DNA of 64,000 bases, taken from CAWATZ01 sp963784995 (GTDB lineage: Bacteria; Planctomycetota; Planctomycetia; Gemmatales; Gemmataceae). A model generated the notes under the pieces. It did no database searches and was not told the origin of the DNA. It worked only from the letters and a program-made list of their open reading frames with translations. The stretch spans positions 1,426,001-1,490,000 of the forward strand of contig CAWATZ010000002.1 in assembly GCA_963784995.1 (NCBI GenBank), read 5' to 3'. Numbering within the stretch: position 1 is the first letter of the stretch; every line of letters begins with the position of its first letter. The translations under genes and the position numbers were made by a program. This document shows positions 27,846 through 35,017 of this stretch, piece by piece.

Positions 27846-27926
27846 TCAGTAAATCAATGATACCGGAAATGCCAGCCCCAACAAGGGCCGCCTTGTTCTT
27901 TACTCCTGGCGGTTCTGAGGCAGGCC

Positions 27927-28376
27927 CTACCGATAAGCGTACTCGATCGTCTCTTTCTTTCGCGGCCCCTCGACAGACCAGCGCAGGCTGATGCCGTCCT
28001 CGTGGACGAGAAGCACCGCCGCGTAGCAGTCCTGGCGGCACAGGTGCGGCGCGGCCGGCCGCCACTCCCGCTCGCCGGCCGGGGTCAGGTCGAACAGGTG
28101 GACGGGGTCGGACTCCCCGAGGCGAAGGTGCTCCAGCCTCAACCGGTCACCGACCAACGTCCAGCGGTAGACGTTGTGGAAGCCGATGTCCCGTTCGCTG
28201 CCCAGCGGCCGCCAGGATCCCTGCTCATGCCAGGTCATCGACCATTCACCGGCGTGCCGGACCTCGACCGTGCCGACACCCCGGCCGTTCCAGCCGGTAG
28301 CTGCACCGCTGCTGGCAAGGAACGACAGGGAGCGGATCTGGTGGAGCCGATTCCACAGCTGCTGAAGGGTCGTCAT
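27927..28376 (-). CDS. DUF6314 domain protein
   Basis: This 149-residue protein starts at the ATG at 28376, which overlaps the stop of the macrodomain gene by 4 bases (ATGA). 'IRSLSFLASSGAATGWNGRG', 'GTVEVRHAGEWSMTWHEQGS', 'FHNVYRWTLVGDRLRLEHLR' and 'HLCRQDCYAAVLLVHEDGIS' followed by 'WSVEGPRKKETIEYAYR' fit DUF6314, a small beta-rich lipocalin-like fold of unknown role. Known members often sit beside nucleotide-metabolism genes, but that is not established here. Tight coupling to the macrodomain gene suggests a shared function in ADP-ribose handling. It is the last gene of the cluster. Confidence 0.75.
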   Translation of the reverse strand: MTTLQQLWNRLHQIRSLSFLASSGAATGWNGRGVGTVEVRHAGEWSMTWHEQGSWRPLGSERDIGFHNVYRWTLVGDRLRLEHLRLGESDPVHLFDLTPAGEREWRPAAPHLCRQDCYAAVLLVHEDGISLRWSVEGPRKKETIEYAYR

Positions 28377-29041
28377 GTCCTGTGCCTCCGCAACGCATAG
28401 GGAGCCTGGACCGGGGAGATGACCTGCCGCCAGCGACCGCCGACCACGCTGTCGTAAGCCACCTTCATCTGCTCGGCAGCCTCGCCGGGGTGCAGTCCAC
28501 CGACACCCGTGCCCAAGCCCGGCACCGCCAGGCTGCGGCAAGGCCGGCCGCTCCCCTGGTTGTGCCGCAGGACCGCGACCAGGGCGGCCCGCAGCGCCAG
28601 GTAGGCGTTGATCGTGCCGACGACACTGCCTGGGATCCGCATGGTCGGGGCCGCCACCACAAAGGGGAACCGCGGGCCCGGCAGCTCCACGACCAGGGCC
28701 ATGCCGACCGGCAGCTCGCCGAAGAACCGCCCGGCGATGGCGGCCATCACGGCCTCCTGGGCCTTTCCCTTGTGCAGGTCGTCGATGGCCTTGTCGATGC
28801 CGCCGCCCATGTCGCCGAAGCTGTTGGCCGGGCTGACGATCCCATCGCAGTCCAGGTCCAGGAGGTTGCCCTCGACCACTTCCACCGCCTCGGCGTCCGC
28901 GAAGGCGTCGGCCAACGCCTGTCCGACACGGGGGTTCCGATCGCCCAGGCTGAGCCGCAAGCTGCCCGCCGCGATTGCGCCAAAGGGCTTGAGCATTCTC
29001 ATCCGCCACCGCCTGATCTTACCCGTTAGCCACCGGATCAT
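28373..29041 (-). CDS. Macrodomain (ADP-ribose-binding / Appr-1''-p processing) protein
   Basis: This is a 222-residue protein. The macrodomain signature is clear: 'VEVVEGNLLDLDCDGIVSPA' with 'NSFGDMGGGIDKAIDDLHKG' (the ADP-ribose-binding N-x-x-x-x-M-G-G-G-I-D region), and the C-terminal 'RSLAVPGLGTGVGGLHPGEA' loop that contacts the second phosphate. Such proteins bind or hydrolyse ADP-ribose, O-acetyl-ADP-ribose or protein-linked ADP-ribose. The ATG at 29041 has GAGGGAAC upstream; internal ATGs at 29002 and 28996 are alternatives. It overlaps the DUF6314 gene by 4 bases and shares its direction with the ADP-ribosylglycohydrolase at 29733, so the cluster encodes two different ADP-ribose-removing folds. 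Confidence 0.88.
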   Translation of the reverse strand: MIRWLTGKIRRWRMRMLKPFGAIAAGSLRLSLGDRNPRVGQALADAFADAEAVEVVEGNLLDLDCDGIVSPANSFGDMGGGIDKAIDDLHKGKAQEAVMAAIAGRFFGELPVGMALVVELPGPRFPFVVAAPTMRIPGSVVGTINAYLALRAALVAVLRHNQGSGRPCRSLAVPGLGTGVGGLHPGEAAEQMKVAYDSVVGGRWRQVISPVQAPYALRRHRT

Positions 29042-29065
29042 GGCGTGTTCCCTCGGGGCCGCCGT

Positions 29066-29317
29066 TCAGAACCAGTAGCAGCGCATCTGTTCCAGGAACT
29101 CGTGGGTAATCGGGTAGCCCGAAGCTGATCTGATGATGGAGTCGATCCCGCACTTCGGGCAAAGGGCCGTGCCGTCCCCTTCGTTCAACCATCTTTCGAT
29201 GGCAGAAGGCTTGAAGATCGCCAGGCAATAGAAGCAGCCGCAGGACTCGCTGGCCTGCAGCTCCGACCGGTGGCGGCTTGAGTGCTTGTGGGCCGCAATG
29301 GGGACCAGGTCGCTCAT
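29066..29317 (-). CDS. Small conserved zinc-ribbon-like cytoplasmic protein
   Basis: This 83-residue protein starts at the ATG at 29317, with AAGGAG 7 bases upstream. It contains two cysteine pairs ('CGCFYCLAIF' and 'ALCPKCGIDSII'), an HKHSSRHRSE histidine-rich stretch and an aromatic C-terminus ('FLEQMRCYWF'). I recognise the pattern from a conserved bacterial family annotated only as cytoplasmic protein; a structural zinc site is likely. It lies 24 bases before the macrodomain gene and is co-directional with it. The function is unknown. Confidence 0.7.
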   Translation of the reverse strand: MSDLVPIAAHKHSSRHRSELQASESCGCFYCLAIFKPSAIERWLNEGDGTALCPKCGIDSIIRSASGYPITHEFLEQMRCYWF

Positions 29318-29384
29318 CCGCAACTCCTTCCGGCCAACAGATCCACGACGTGGCGGCCCCACCGGACATGGCAGACTCCCTCAG

Positions 29385-29633
29385 TCATGGTTCGCCGCAC
29401 ATCTGGGCGATTTCCGCGGCCATCTCCTCCTCCGTCATCGGTCTGTGGCCCCGCTGCTGCTGGTCCCGGTGGATGCGATCCAGCACCTCCAGCATGGTCG
29501 GCCCAGACACCGACTCCGAGGACTGCACGATCACGGTGACCCGACCGGGCGGCAAGGCGACCTTCTTCTCCAGATGCAGAGTTACGCCGTCCGGTTGGAG
29601 CGTGGCCTCGACGGTAATCGTCGGAGTTGTCAT
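29385..29633 (-). CDS. Small hypothetical protein, antitoxin-like
   Basis: This 82-residue protein starts at the ATG at 29633 (GGGAAGGGC upstream). The N-terminal half is beta-rich ('TITVEATLQPDGVTLHLEKK', 'LPPGRVTVIVQS') and the C-terminal half helical ('MLEVLDRIHRDQQQRG', 'MTEEEMAAEIAQMCGE'). This AbrB/SpoVT-like layout is common in planctomycete antitoxin-type genes, but no toxin gene is adjacent. It lies within the ADP-ribose cluster, between the glycohydrolase and the zinc protein. Confidence 0.55.
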   Translation of the reverse strand: MTTPTITVEATLQPDGVTLHLEKKVALPPGRVTVIVQSSESVSGPTMLEVLDRIHRDQQQRGHRPMTEEEMAAEIAQMCGEP

Positions 29634-29732
29634 GGTGCAGCCCTTCCCGCTCTGGGATCCAAGACGTCTGTTGTGGCGGGTTGTCCCTCTCAGCACATCT
29701 GCAATTCTATCCAATCCGCATGGTGTCTGCTA

Positions 29733-30680
29733 TCAGCCAGACGGTGCAGCCAGACGGTGACGCTGGTGCAGCCGGGCCGCCAGGTCCTCGACGTGCGAGC
29801 GTCCCAGCGGGCCATCCTCCAGGCCGGCGACCAGCCGGGCCGGGATGCCGGCCAGACCCAGACGCGCCCCGCACAGGGCGCCGGTCATGGCCGCCAGCGT
29901 GTCGGTGTCGTCGCCCAGTCCGATGACCCGGGCCACCGCGTCCTGGTAGTGGTCCGGCGTCAGGGCGAAGCAGGCGATGGCGGTGACAACCGAGCGGTGC
30001 GCCTCCAGGCTGCTGCCCAGGAAGTGGACCGAATCGCCCCGCCGCAGCCGGGCCGCCGCCGAGAGGGCCCAGCGGAACTCCTCGCTCCGGGCACGCCGCC
30101 GCAGTTCCCGGAAGAAGGCCCTGCGGTCCAGCGGACCGGGACGCAGGGCCAGGGCGACCGCGACGGCCAGCAACTGGGCCCCCTCGATCCCCAGCGGGTG
30201 GACGTGCGTCGGCAGGGCCGACAGCCGGGCCTCCTCCAGCACCCGGTCCAGGTCGTGGCAGAACAGCAGGCCGACGGGGGCGACCCGCATGGCCGCCCCG
30301 TTGCCGAACGACCCGCCGGGGAAGTGGTTGGCCGCGATTGCCCGCCAGTCGCCGCCCGCGGCCATCGCCTCCAGGACGCGGCGGGCCCCTTGGCCGTAGC
30401 CCCGCTCCGGGTGGTAGTTGGCCGCGAACGCCTGGCACAGCGGCTCCTCAACGGTCCGGCCACAATCCGCCAGGGTCTGGGCCACACCGATCATCATCTC
30501 GGTGTCGTCGGTGTAGCGAAGGGTTTCCCCGGGTGGGACGGCGAGCAGGTCGCGGCCGGTCCCGTAGCCCCAGAAGACGTTGTCGGCGGGCAGCCCCTCG
30601 AACGGGGCCCCGACCGCGTCGCCCACGGCCAGGCCCAGCAGACACCCGGCGAACTGCTCCAGGGTCGGTTGTTCCGGCAT
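29733..30680 (-). CDS. ADP-ribosylglycohydrolase family protein
   Basis: This is a 315-residue protein. The N-terminal 'FAGCLLGLAVGDAVGAPFEG' and 'YTDDTEMMIGVAQTL' give the first metal-binding group (T-D-D-T/E) of the DraG/ARH fold. 'GNGAAMRVAPVGLLFCHD', 'THVHPLGIEGAQLLAVAVAL' and the C-terminal 'GLGDDTDTLAAMTGALCGAR' (second D-D-T-D metal motif) complete it. These enzymes remove ADP-ribose from proteins or metabolites using two magnesium ions. The ATG at 30680 has AAGGGGGTC upstream; an ATG at 30698 is an equal alternative. It is the first gene of the minus-strand cluster that ends with macrodomain and DUF6314, and is divergent from the gene at 30947. Confidence 0.9.
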   Translation of the reverse strand: MPEQPTLEQFAGCLLGLAVGDAVGAPFEGLPADNVFWGYGTGRDLLAVPPGETLRYTDDTEMMIGVAQTLADCGRTVEEPLCQAFAANYHPERGYGQGARRVLEAMAAGGDWRAIAANHFPGGSFGNGAAMRVAPVGLLFCHDLDRVLEEARLSALPTHVHPLGIEGAQLLAVAVALALRPGPLDRRAFFRELRRRARSEEFRWALSAAARLRRGDSVHFLGSSLEAHRSVVTAIACFALTPDHYQDAVARVIGLGDDTDTLAAMTGALCGARLGLAGIPARLVAGLEDGPLGRSHVEDLAARLHQRHRLAAPSG

Positions 30681-30946
30681 GCTTGACCCCCTTGGCATGG
30701 TTCCTTCTTGTTCCCGGCTTGTTCGCTTCCGTTTCCGCGCCAATCTCCCGCGTGCTTCCGGCTGGTTCTGAAGGGTATTGTGCCTGGTTGCCATGCAATG
30801 GCAAGCTGCCCGAAGGACCAGCGACCTTTCCGGGATCCAGCCGGGCTGGTTGCCCTGTTCGGGACCACGGCCGCTGCCTACCCTGGTGTTTGGGGCCAGG
30901 GAACGACTCGGGGAGAAGATGTCTTGGAACAGAAAAGGAGGGCAGG

Positions 30947-31831
30947 ATGGCCGCGACTGAGGAGGTTCTGATCCGGCTGACGCCCTCGGCAAGTCGGTGG
31001 CTCCGGACCTCTCGTGCGAGCTGGGGCTGGCGGCCGGGGCTGGCGTTGCTGTTCCGCCGTGACCGGAGCAGCTGGGCCATCACCGTGGCTGACCCCGAGG
31101 ACGCCTCGACGCTGACCTTCACCAGCCGGGGCATCCTCCTCGCTGTCAAGACCAGCGACACGGGCCATTTCCGCGGCAGCGTCTTCTCCTCGCACTACGA
31201 AGCCCTGTTCGAGCAGGAGACGTGGTGGCTGGAGAACCCCAACGACCCCGGGGTGTCCGGTTGCTCCGACCCGCTCGGGGCTTCCTGCTGTCCGGCTCGG
31301 TTCGCCCGGCTGCACCCGGAACTGTTCGGGCTGCGGGGTCTGGCGGGCCGCCTCCTCGGCCGGCTGTCCCTGGACGACCGCGGCCAGCTCATCGCTCGCA
31401 CCTCGGCCTTCCTCCGCTGGGGCGACGGGCGGGCCGCGGTGGTGCTGCGCAAGTCGCCGCCGGTGGTGGCGACCTATTGCGATGAGATGGATGCCGTCTT
31501 CCTGCTCCGCTTCCCGAAATACCTGACGGCCCAGCACGACCTGGAGGAGGGATCTCGGCTCGTCGTCGCCAACCTGCACTCCCGCTCGAAGCATGGGCGG
31601 ATCGCGGCCGACATCCATCCGGGGCCGGGGTACACGGGACGCTACACCAACGTCCGGCCCCTGGTCGCCGATTTCCTCGCGGCGGAGGACCATCTTGTGC
31701 AGGCCCGCCGGCGGGCCATCGCCGAGCGAGAGTACCGCCGGTGCGCGGAGCTTGGCCGGCTGGCCGTCCAGGCCGGCCAGCCGCTCCGCTCCGGGCGACC
31801 CCTGGAGGCGGCCATCCCCGGGAGGCGATAA
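30947..31831 (+). CDS. Unknown protein with possible HesB/IscA-like N-terminus
   Basis: This 294-residue protein starts at the ATG at 30947, with AGGAGG upstream; the open frame extends further back without sense. Residues 1-100 follow the HesB/IscA order: 'VLIRLTPSASRWLR', 'RPGLALLFRRDRSSWAITVA', 'TFTSRGILLAVKTSDTGHFR', ending in an N-P-N turn ('WWLENPND') and a cysteine cluster ('GCSDPLGASCC'). The cysteine spacing is not the canonical Fe-S scaffold pattern. The C-terminal 190 residues are basic and unrecognised. It diverges from the ADP-ribosylglycohydrolase gene and shares the intervening promoter region. The HesB assignment is a hypothesis. Confidence 0.6.
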   Translation: MAATEEVLIRLTPSASRWLRTSRASWGWRPGLALLFRRDRSSWAITVADPEDASTLTFTSRGILLAVKTSDTGHFRGSVFSSHYEALFEQETWWLENPNDPGVSGCSDPLGASCCPARFARLHPELFGLRGLAGRLLGRLSLDDRGQLIARTSAFLRWGDGRAAVVLRKSPPVVATYCDEMDAVFLLRFPKYLTAQHDLEEGSRLVVANLHSRSKHGRIAADIHPGPGYTGRYTNVRPLVADFLAAEDHLVQARRRAIAEREYRRCAELGRLAVQAGQPLRSGRPLEAAIPGRR

Positions 31832-31963
31832 CTTGACCGGCGAGGACGAATCTTGCTCTTGCACCCGCTGGCGGTGGACCGTATACCTCGTCCACGACAA
31901 GCCCCCGAATCCGGCTCGCCTTTCGATCCGAGCAATCGGCTTCCTGGATTGAAGAGGTAGCGC

Positions 31964-32932
31964 ATGCGCACCCCACGGATTGGCGCGGCGTTCCGCGTCG
32001 CGGGATTGGTCTGTCTTCTTGTGACCCTCTCCGTTCGCGGTCAGGCCCCCGAGCCCTTGCCAGGGCCTCCGGCTCAGCCGCTGCCGCCCCCGGCCACCGC
32101 GCTTGCTCCGGTTTCGCCCATTCCCAGCCCAGGGGACGCCGCTTCCGTCGGGGCCCGAGAAGATGGCTCCCTGGATGGGCCGCCGGTCTTTGGTCTGATC
32201 GGGATCCGCGGCTATTTTTTCGGCGATCACGTCGCCTCCAACGGTGTCGAGTTCAAGCAGCTGTTTTCGCTCGATTCCAGCTTCAACCTCTGGCTGTGGC
32301 GGCGGAAGAGGGTGTACCTGTTCCTCGACAGCCGCTTCTGGGGACAGAAAGCGGCCCCGGGAATCACCAACGGCTCGCAGGGGATCTTTGACTTCAGCAA
32401 GCGCGAGTTCGATTTCACTGGCGGAGTGGCCTGGAACTACTACGGCATGCTGGAGGCCCGCATCTTTGCCTATTCGTTCAACAACCTCAACCGGGGCGAC
32501 TCGACCGTGGCCCCGACCGGCTTCACCGACGGCGTCGGTCTGGAGAACCGCTATTATCTCGGCTCCACCTATGCGGACCTGGGCACTGCTGCCTTCGACA
32601 TCGCCCGGGCCACCTTTGTCAGCGCCGGCTACTACCCTACCAAGGACATGGTGGACGGCGAAGGCCTGGACTTCAAACCGGGGCCCTTTGTGCGCGCCTA
32701 CCTGACTTTCGACCTGTGGGGCGAGCGCTGCTACCTGTATACCGACGATCAGCTCATCGCCACCAAGTCCTGGACGCTGAAGCTCCTGTCCACCGACAGC
32801 GGCATCGCCGTGCGGCCGTTTGTCCAGGTTCCGCGTCTGGAGTTTCGCCTGGGGACCGAGGACATGCTCGACCTGGACGGCGGCAACGACAAGGAACTGA
32901 GCGGCTATCTCAGCATTCGCTACATCTATTGA
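31964..32932 (+). CDS. Secreted protein, probable outer-membrane beta-barrel, function unknown
   Basis: This 322-residue protein has a signal peptide ('AAFRVAGLVCLLVTLSVRGQA'), a proline-rich linker to about residue 60, then alternating hydrophobic/polar strands rich in aromatic residues ('GIRGYFFGDHVASNGVEFKQ', 'GVAWNYYGMLEARIFAYSFN', 'GLENRYYLGSTYADLG', 'FVRAYLTFDLWGERCYLYTD', 'LSGYLSIRYIY'). A terminal Tyr is usual in outer-membrane barrels. GAAGAGGTAGCGC precedes the ATG. No known family is recognised. A perfect 42-bp palindrome starts 6 bases after its stop. Confidence 0.7.
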   Translation: MRTPRIGAAFRVAGLVCLLVTLSVRGQAPEPLPGPPAQPLPPPATALAPVSPIPSPGDAASVGAREDGSLDGPPVFGLIGIRGYFFGDHVASNGVEFKQLFSLDSSFNLWLWRRKRVYLFLDSRFWGQKAAPGITNGSQGIFDFSKREFDFTGGVAWNYYGMLEARIFAYSFNNLNRGDSTVAPTGFTDGVGLENRYYLGSTYADLGTAAFDIARATFVSAGYYPTKDMVDGEGLDFKPGPFVRAYLTFDLWGERCYLYTDDQLIATKSWTLKLLSTDSGIAVRPFVQVPRLEFRLGTEDMLDLDGGNDKELSGYLSIRYIY

Positions 32933-32937
32933 GGCAT

Positions 32938-33032
32938 GGTCGCCGAGCCGCGCACGCAGCGCAGCGGAGTAAGCGGTCCGGGAGCCCGCAGGACCGCTTA
33001 CTCCGCTGCGCTGCGTGCGCGGCTCGGCGACC
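32938..33032. repeat. Long palindrome, GCCGAGCCGCGCACGC-core family, copy 1
   Basis: Perfect 42-bp arms (32938-32979 and 32991-33032) enclose an 11-base loop, just after the stop of the barrel-like gene and about 117 bases before the isomerase gene. The core is shared with 42958-43044. Confidence 0.93.
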
Positions 33033-33149
33033 ACGCCAAAGTCGAGAGGAGTACCCGATTTTTGCCTTTCTCCTTGCGGTTGCCGGGCAGCGGAATATAG
33101 TCACGGCAGCGTCACCCCGATTGGCCTTCACGAGGAAAGGACGAGCCAC

Positions 33150-34319
33150 ATGGGCTTCAAACAGACTTCCGAACATCGCTTTGGCAAACATTCGTTTCAC
33201 CAGATCGGCCTGGTGCGTGGCCAGTTCGGCGGCGTGCCGATGAACGACTGGCTGAAGTTCCTGGCGGAGACCGGCTTCGACGGCTGGGAAGAGGCCAGCT
33301 GGGAGCTGGAGCTGGGCCGCTGCAACGACGACGCCGGGGCCGCCGCCTATGCCCGGGAGCGCGTGGACCTGGCCCGCCGGCACCAGCTGGAGATCTTCAC
33401 CGTCGCCTCGCACCTGCAAGGGCAGGCCCTGGGCGACGAGCCCAGCGCCAAGACGCTCCAGTTCGTCGGCGGCGAGGCGGTGGAAGCCTACAAATCCTGG
33501 CGATCCAAGGGCAACAAGCCGCCGCGGACCGATCCCTATTTCGTCCCGCCGGAGGTCGGCAAGCTGATCCACGAGCAGGCCCTGCGCGACATGAAGGCGA
33601 TCGTCCGCCTGGCCGGCCACCTGAGCAAGCTGCAGAACCGCAAGGTCGCCGTGCCCGGCTTCGTCGGCTCGCCGGCCCACTGCTGGAGCCACTGGTTCCT
33701 CTTCCCGCCGCTGCCGGGCGACATCGGCGGCCACAAGATCCCCGACGTGCGCGAGGTGAGCCTGGAACTGCTGGTCGAGCGCTTCGGCCCGGTGCTGGAC
33801 CTGTGCAAGCAGTACGGCGTCACCTTCGACCTGGAGTGCCATCCCAGCGAGCGGGCGATGGGCGACCTGGAGTCGGCCGGCGATTACCTCAAGGCGATGG
33901 ACAAGGCGGGCTACGGCAGCGTGGTCGGCTTCAACCTCGACGGCTCGCACCTGGAATGGCAGAACGTGTCGGTGATCCAGTTCATCCGCGAGTTCGGCGA
34001 GCGCATCCACTGCGCTCACGTCAAGGGTGTGTGGGTGGCCCGGGAGCATTGCCGGGCTGGCCGGCTGGGCGGTCATCGGCCGATGGGGCACTGGTCCAAC
34101 GGCTGGAACTTCGTCACCGCCGGCACCCAGCGCGACGCCAACAGTCTGGAGGAGATCTTCATCGAGCTGAACCGGGTCGGCTTCGATGGGGCGGTGAGCA
34201 TCGAGTGGGAGGACAACGACGCCGAGCAGCACGCGGGGGCGAAGACGGCGCTGGCGAACTGCCACAAGGCGGACAATCCGCCCAGCGGCATGAGGCATGA
34301 TGAGATGCTGAAGAAGTGA
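33150..34319 (+). CDS. Sugar phosphate isomerase/epimerase-type TIM-barrel protein
   Basis: This 389-residue protein starts at the ATG at 33150 (GAGGAAAGGACGAG upstream). It fits the AP-endonuclease-2/xylose-isomerase-like TIM barrel: 'FLAETGFDGWEEASWELELG', 'ARRHQLEIFTVASHLQGQAL', the metal-binding glutamate and histidines in 'VTFDLECHPSERAMG', 'GFNLDGSHLEWQ', 'RIHCAHVKGVWVAREHC' and the final 'FDGAVSIEWEDNDAEQHAGA'. Members isomerise or epimerise sugars or inositol derivatives. There is no signal peptide, so it acts in the cytoplasm. No pathway partner is adjacent. A palindrome follows its stop by 4 bases. Confidence 0.88.
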   Translation: MGFKQTSEHRFGKHSFHQIGLVRGQFGGVPMNDWLKFLAETGFDGWEEASWELELGRCNDDAGAAAYARERVDLARRHQLEIFTVASHLQGQALGDEPSAKTLQFVGGEAVEAYKSWRSKGNKPPRTDPYFVPPEVGKLIHEQALRDMKAIVRLAGHLSKLQNRKVAVPGFVGSPAHCWSHWFLFPPLPGDIGGHKIPDVREVSLELLVERFGPVLDLCKQYGVTFDLECHPSERAMGDLESAGDYLKAMDKAGYGSVVGFNLDGSHLEWQNVSVIQFIREFGERIHCAHVKGVWVAREHCRAGRLGGHRPMGHWSNGWNFVTAGTQRDANSLEEIFIELNRVGFDGAVSIEWEDNDAEQHAGAKTALANCHKADNPPSGMRHDEMLKK

Positions 34320-34322
34320 ACC

Positions 34323-34387
34323 GCTGTAGGGAACGCCCTCCGTGGCGTTCCGGCGTGCGGAACGCCACGGAGGGCGTTCCCTACAGC
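34323..34387. repeat. Long intergenic palindrome
   Basis: Arms of 29-30 bp (34323-34352 and 34358-34387; GCTGTAGGGAACGCCCTCCG at the left end) surround a 5-base loop, starting 4 bases after the isomerase stop. It contains a nested GGAACGCC inverted repeat. There is no U-run. Confidence 0.92.
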
Positions 34388-34486
34388 GCTCACTGGCGTT
34401 CCGGGGATGAAGAGTCGCTTTCCTGGGCTTTTCGCGGTAAGATGGCAGGCACGACGCGATTGTTCCCTTAGGCAGCGAGGAATCCC

Positions 34487-34726
34487 ATGAGCAAGATCGT
34501 CCTGGATACCCAGACCCAGATCCTGCTAAACGGGCTGAAAGCGCCAGTGGAGGTGTGCGACGCCTCCGGCCAGACGCTGGGCCACTTTCTGCCGCAAAAA
34601 CTCTACCAGGAGCTGATGCGGCAGTTCGTCCGTTCTCAGTTCACGGATGAGCAGGTCGAGCAGGCCAGGCAACAGACTGGCGGGCGTCCCCTGGCAGAAA
34701 TCTGGAAGGACCTGGGCCGCAAATGA
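34487..34726 (+). CDS. Antitoxin component of a RelE/ParE-type pair
   Basis: This 79-residue protein has an N-terminal beta segment ('LDTQTQILLNGLKAPVEVCD', 'GQTLGHFLP') and a C-terminal helix with 'FTDEQVEQARQQTGGRPLAE', a tail widespread in planctomycete antitoxins. GAGGAATCCC precedes the ATG. The stop overlaps the ATG of the toxin gene by 4 bases (ATGA), the usual coupling. It is expected to bind the toxin and autoregulate the promoter upstream. Confidence 0.75.
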   Translation: MSKIVLDTQTQILLNGLKAPVEVCDASGQTLGHFLPQKLYQELMRQFVRSQFTDEQVEQARQQTGGRPLAEIWKDLGRK

Positions 34727-34980
34727 TTTTCACAGTCCTATGGCAGCAGCGGGCCGAGGCGCGACTTGCCGACCTGTGGACTCAAGGGCCTGATCGCAAC
34801 GCCATCGCTGAGGCTGCTGATGAGATTGATCGGCTGCTTCAGCGCGACCCGCAGAGCCGTGGCGAATCCCGCGATCTGGGCGAGCGGATTCTGTTTGTTC
34901 CGCCCTTGTCAGTGCTATTCAGCGTGGATGAAGCAGATCGCAAGGTGTACGTCATGCTTGTGGATCGAATCTCGTCCTGA
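34723..34980 (+). CDS. RelE/ParE-family toxin
   Basis: This 85-residue protein has the RelE/ParE fold pattern: 'LWQQRAEARLADLWTQGPDR' (helix 1), 'AADEIDRLLQRDPQSRGESR' (helix 2), then the beta hairpins 'RILFVPPLSVLFSVDEADRK' and 'VYVMLVDRISS'. The arginines fit a ribosome-dependent mRNA interferase or gyrase poison, but key residues vary and the target cannot be assigned. The gene overlaps its antitoxin by 4 bases and runs convergently to the dehydrogenase gene at 35018. Confidence 0.8.
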   Translation: MIFTVLWQQRAEARLADLWTQGPDRNAIAEAADEIDRLLQRDPQSRGESRDLGERILFVPPLSVLFSVDEADRKVYVMLVDRISS

Positions 34981-35017
34981 GTTCGGCTTTTTCTTCACGC
35001 ACCGTTCCGAAGAAAGA

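Noticed and set aside
30878..33034. 718-codon minus-strand ORF
   Set aside because: It is antisense to two plus-strand genes with good ribosome sites and even reads through a palindrome; no domain-like sequence.
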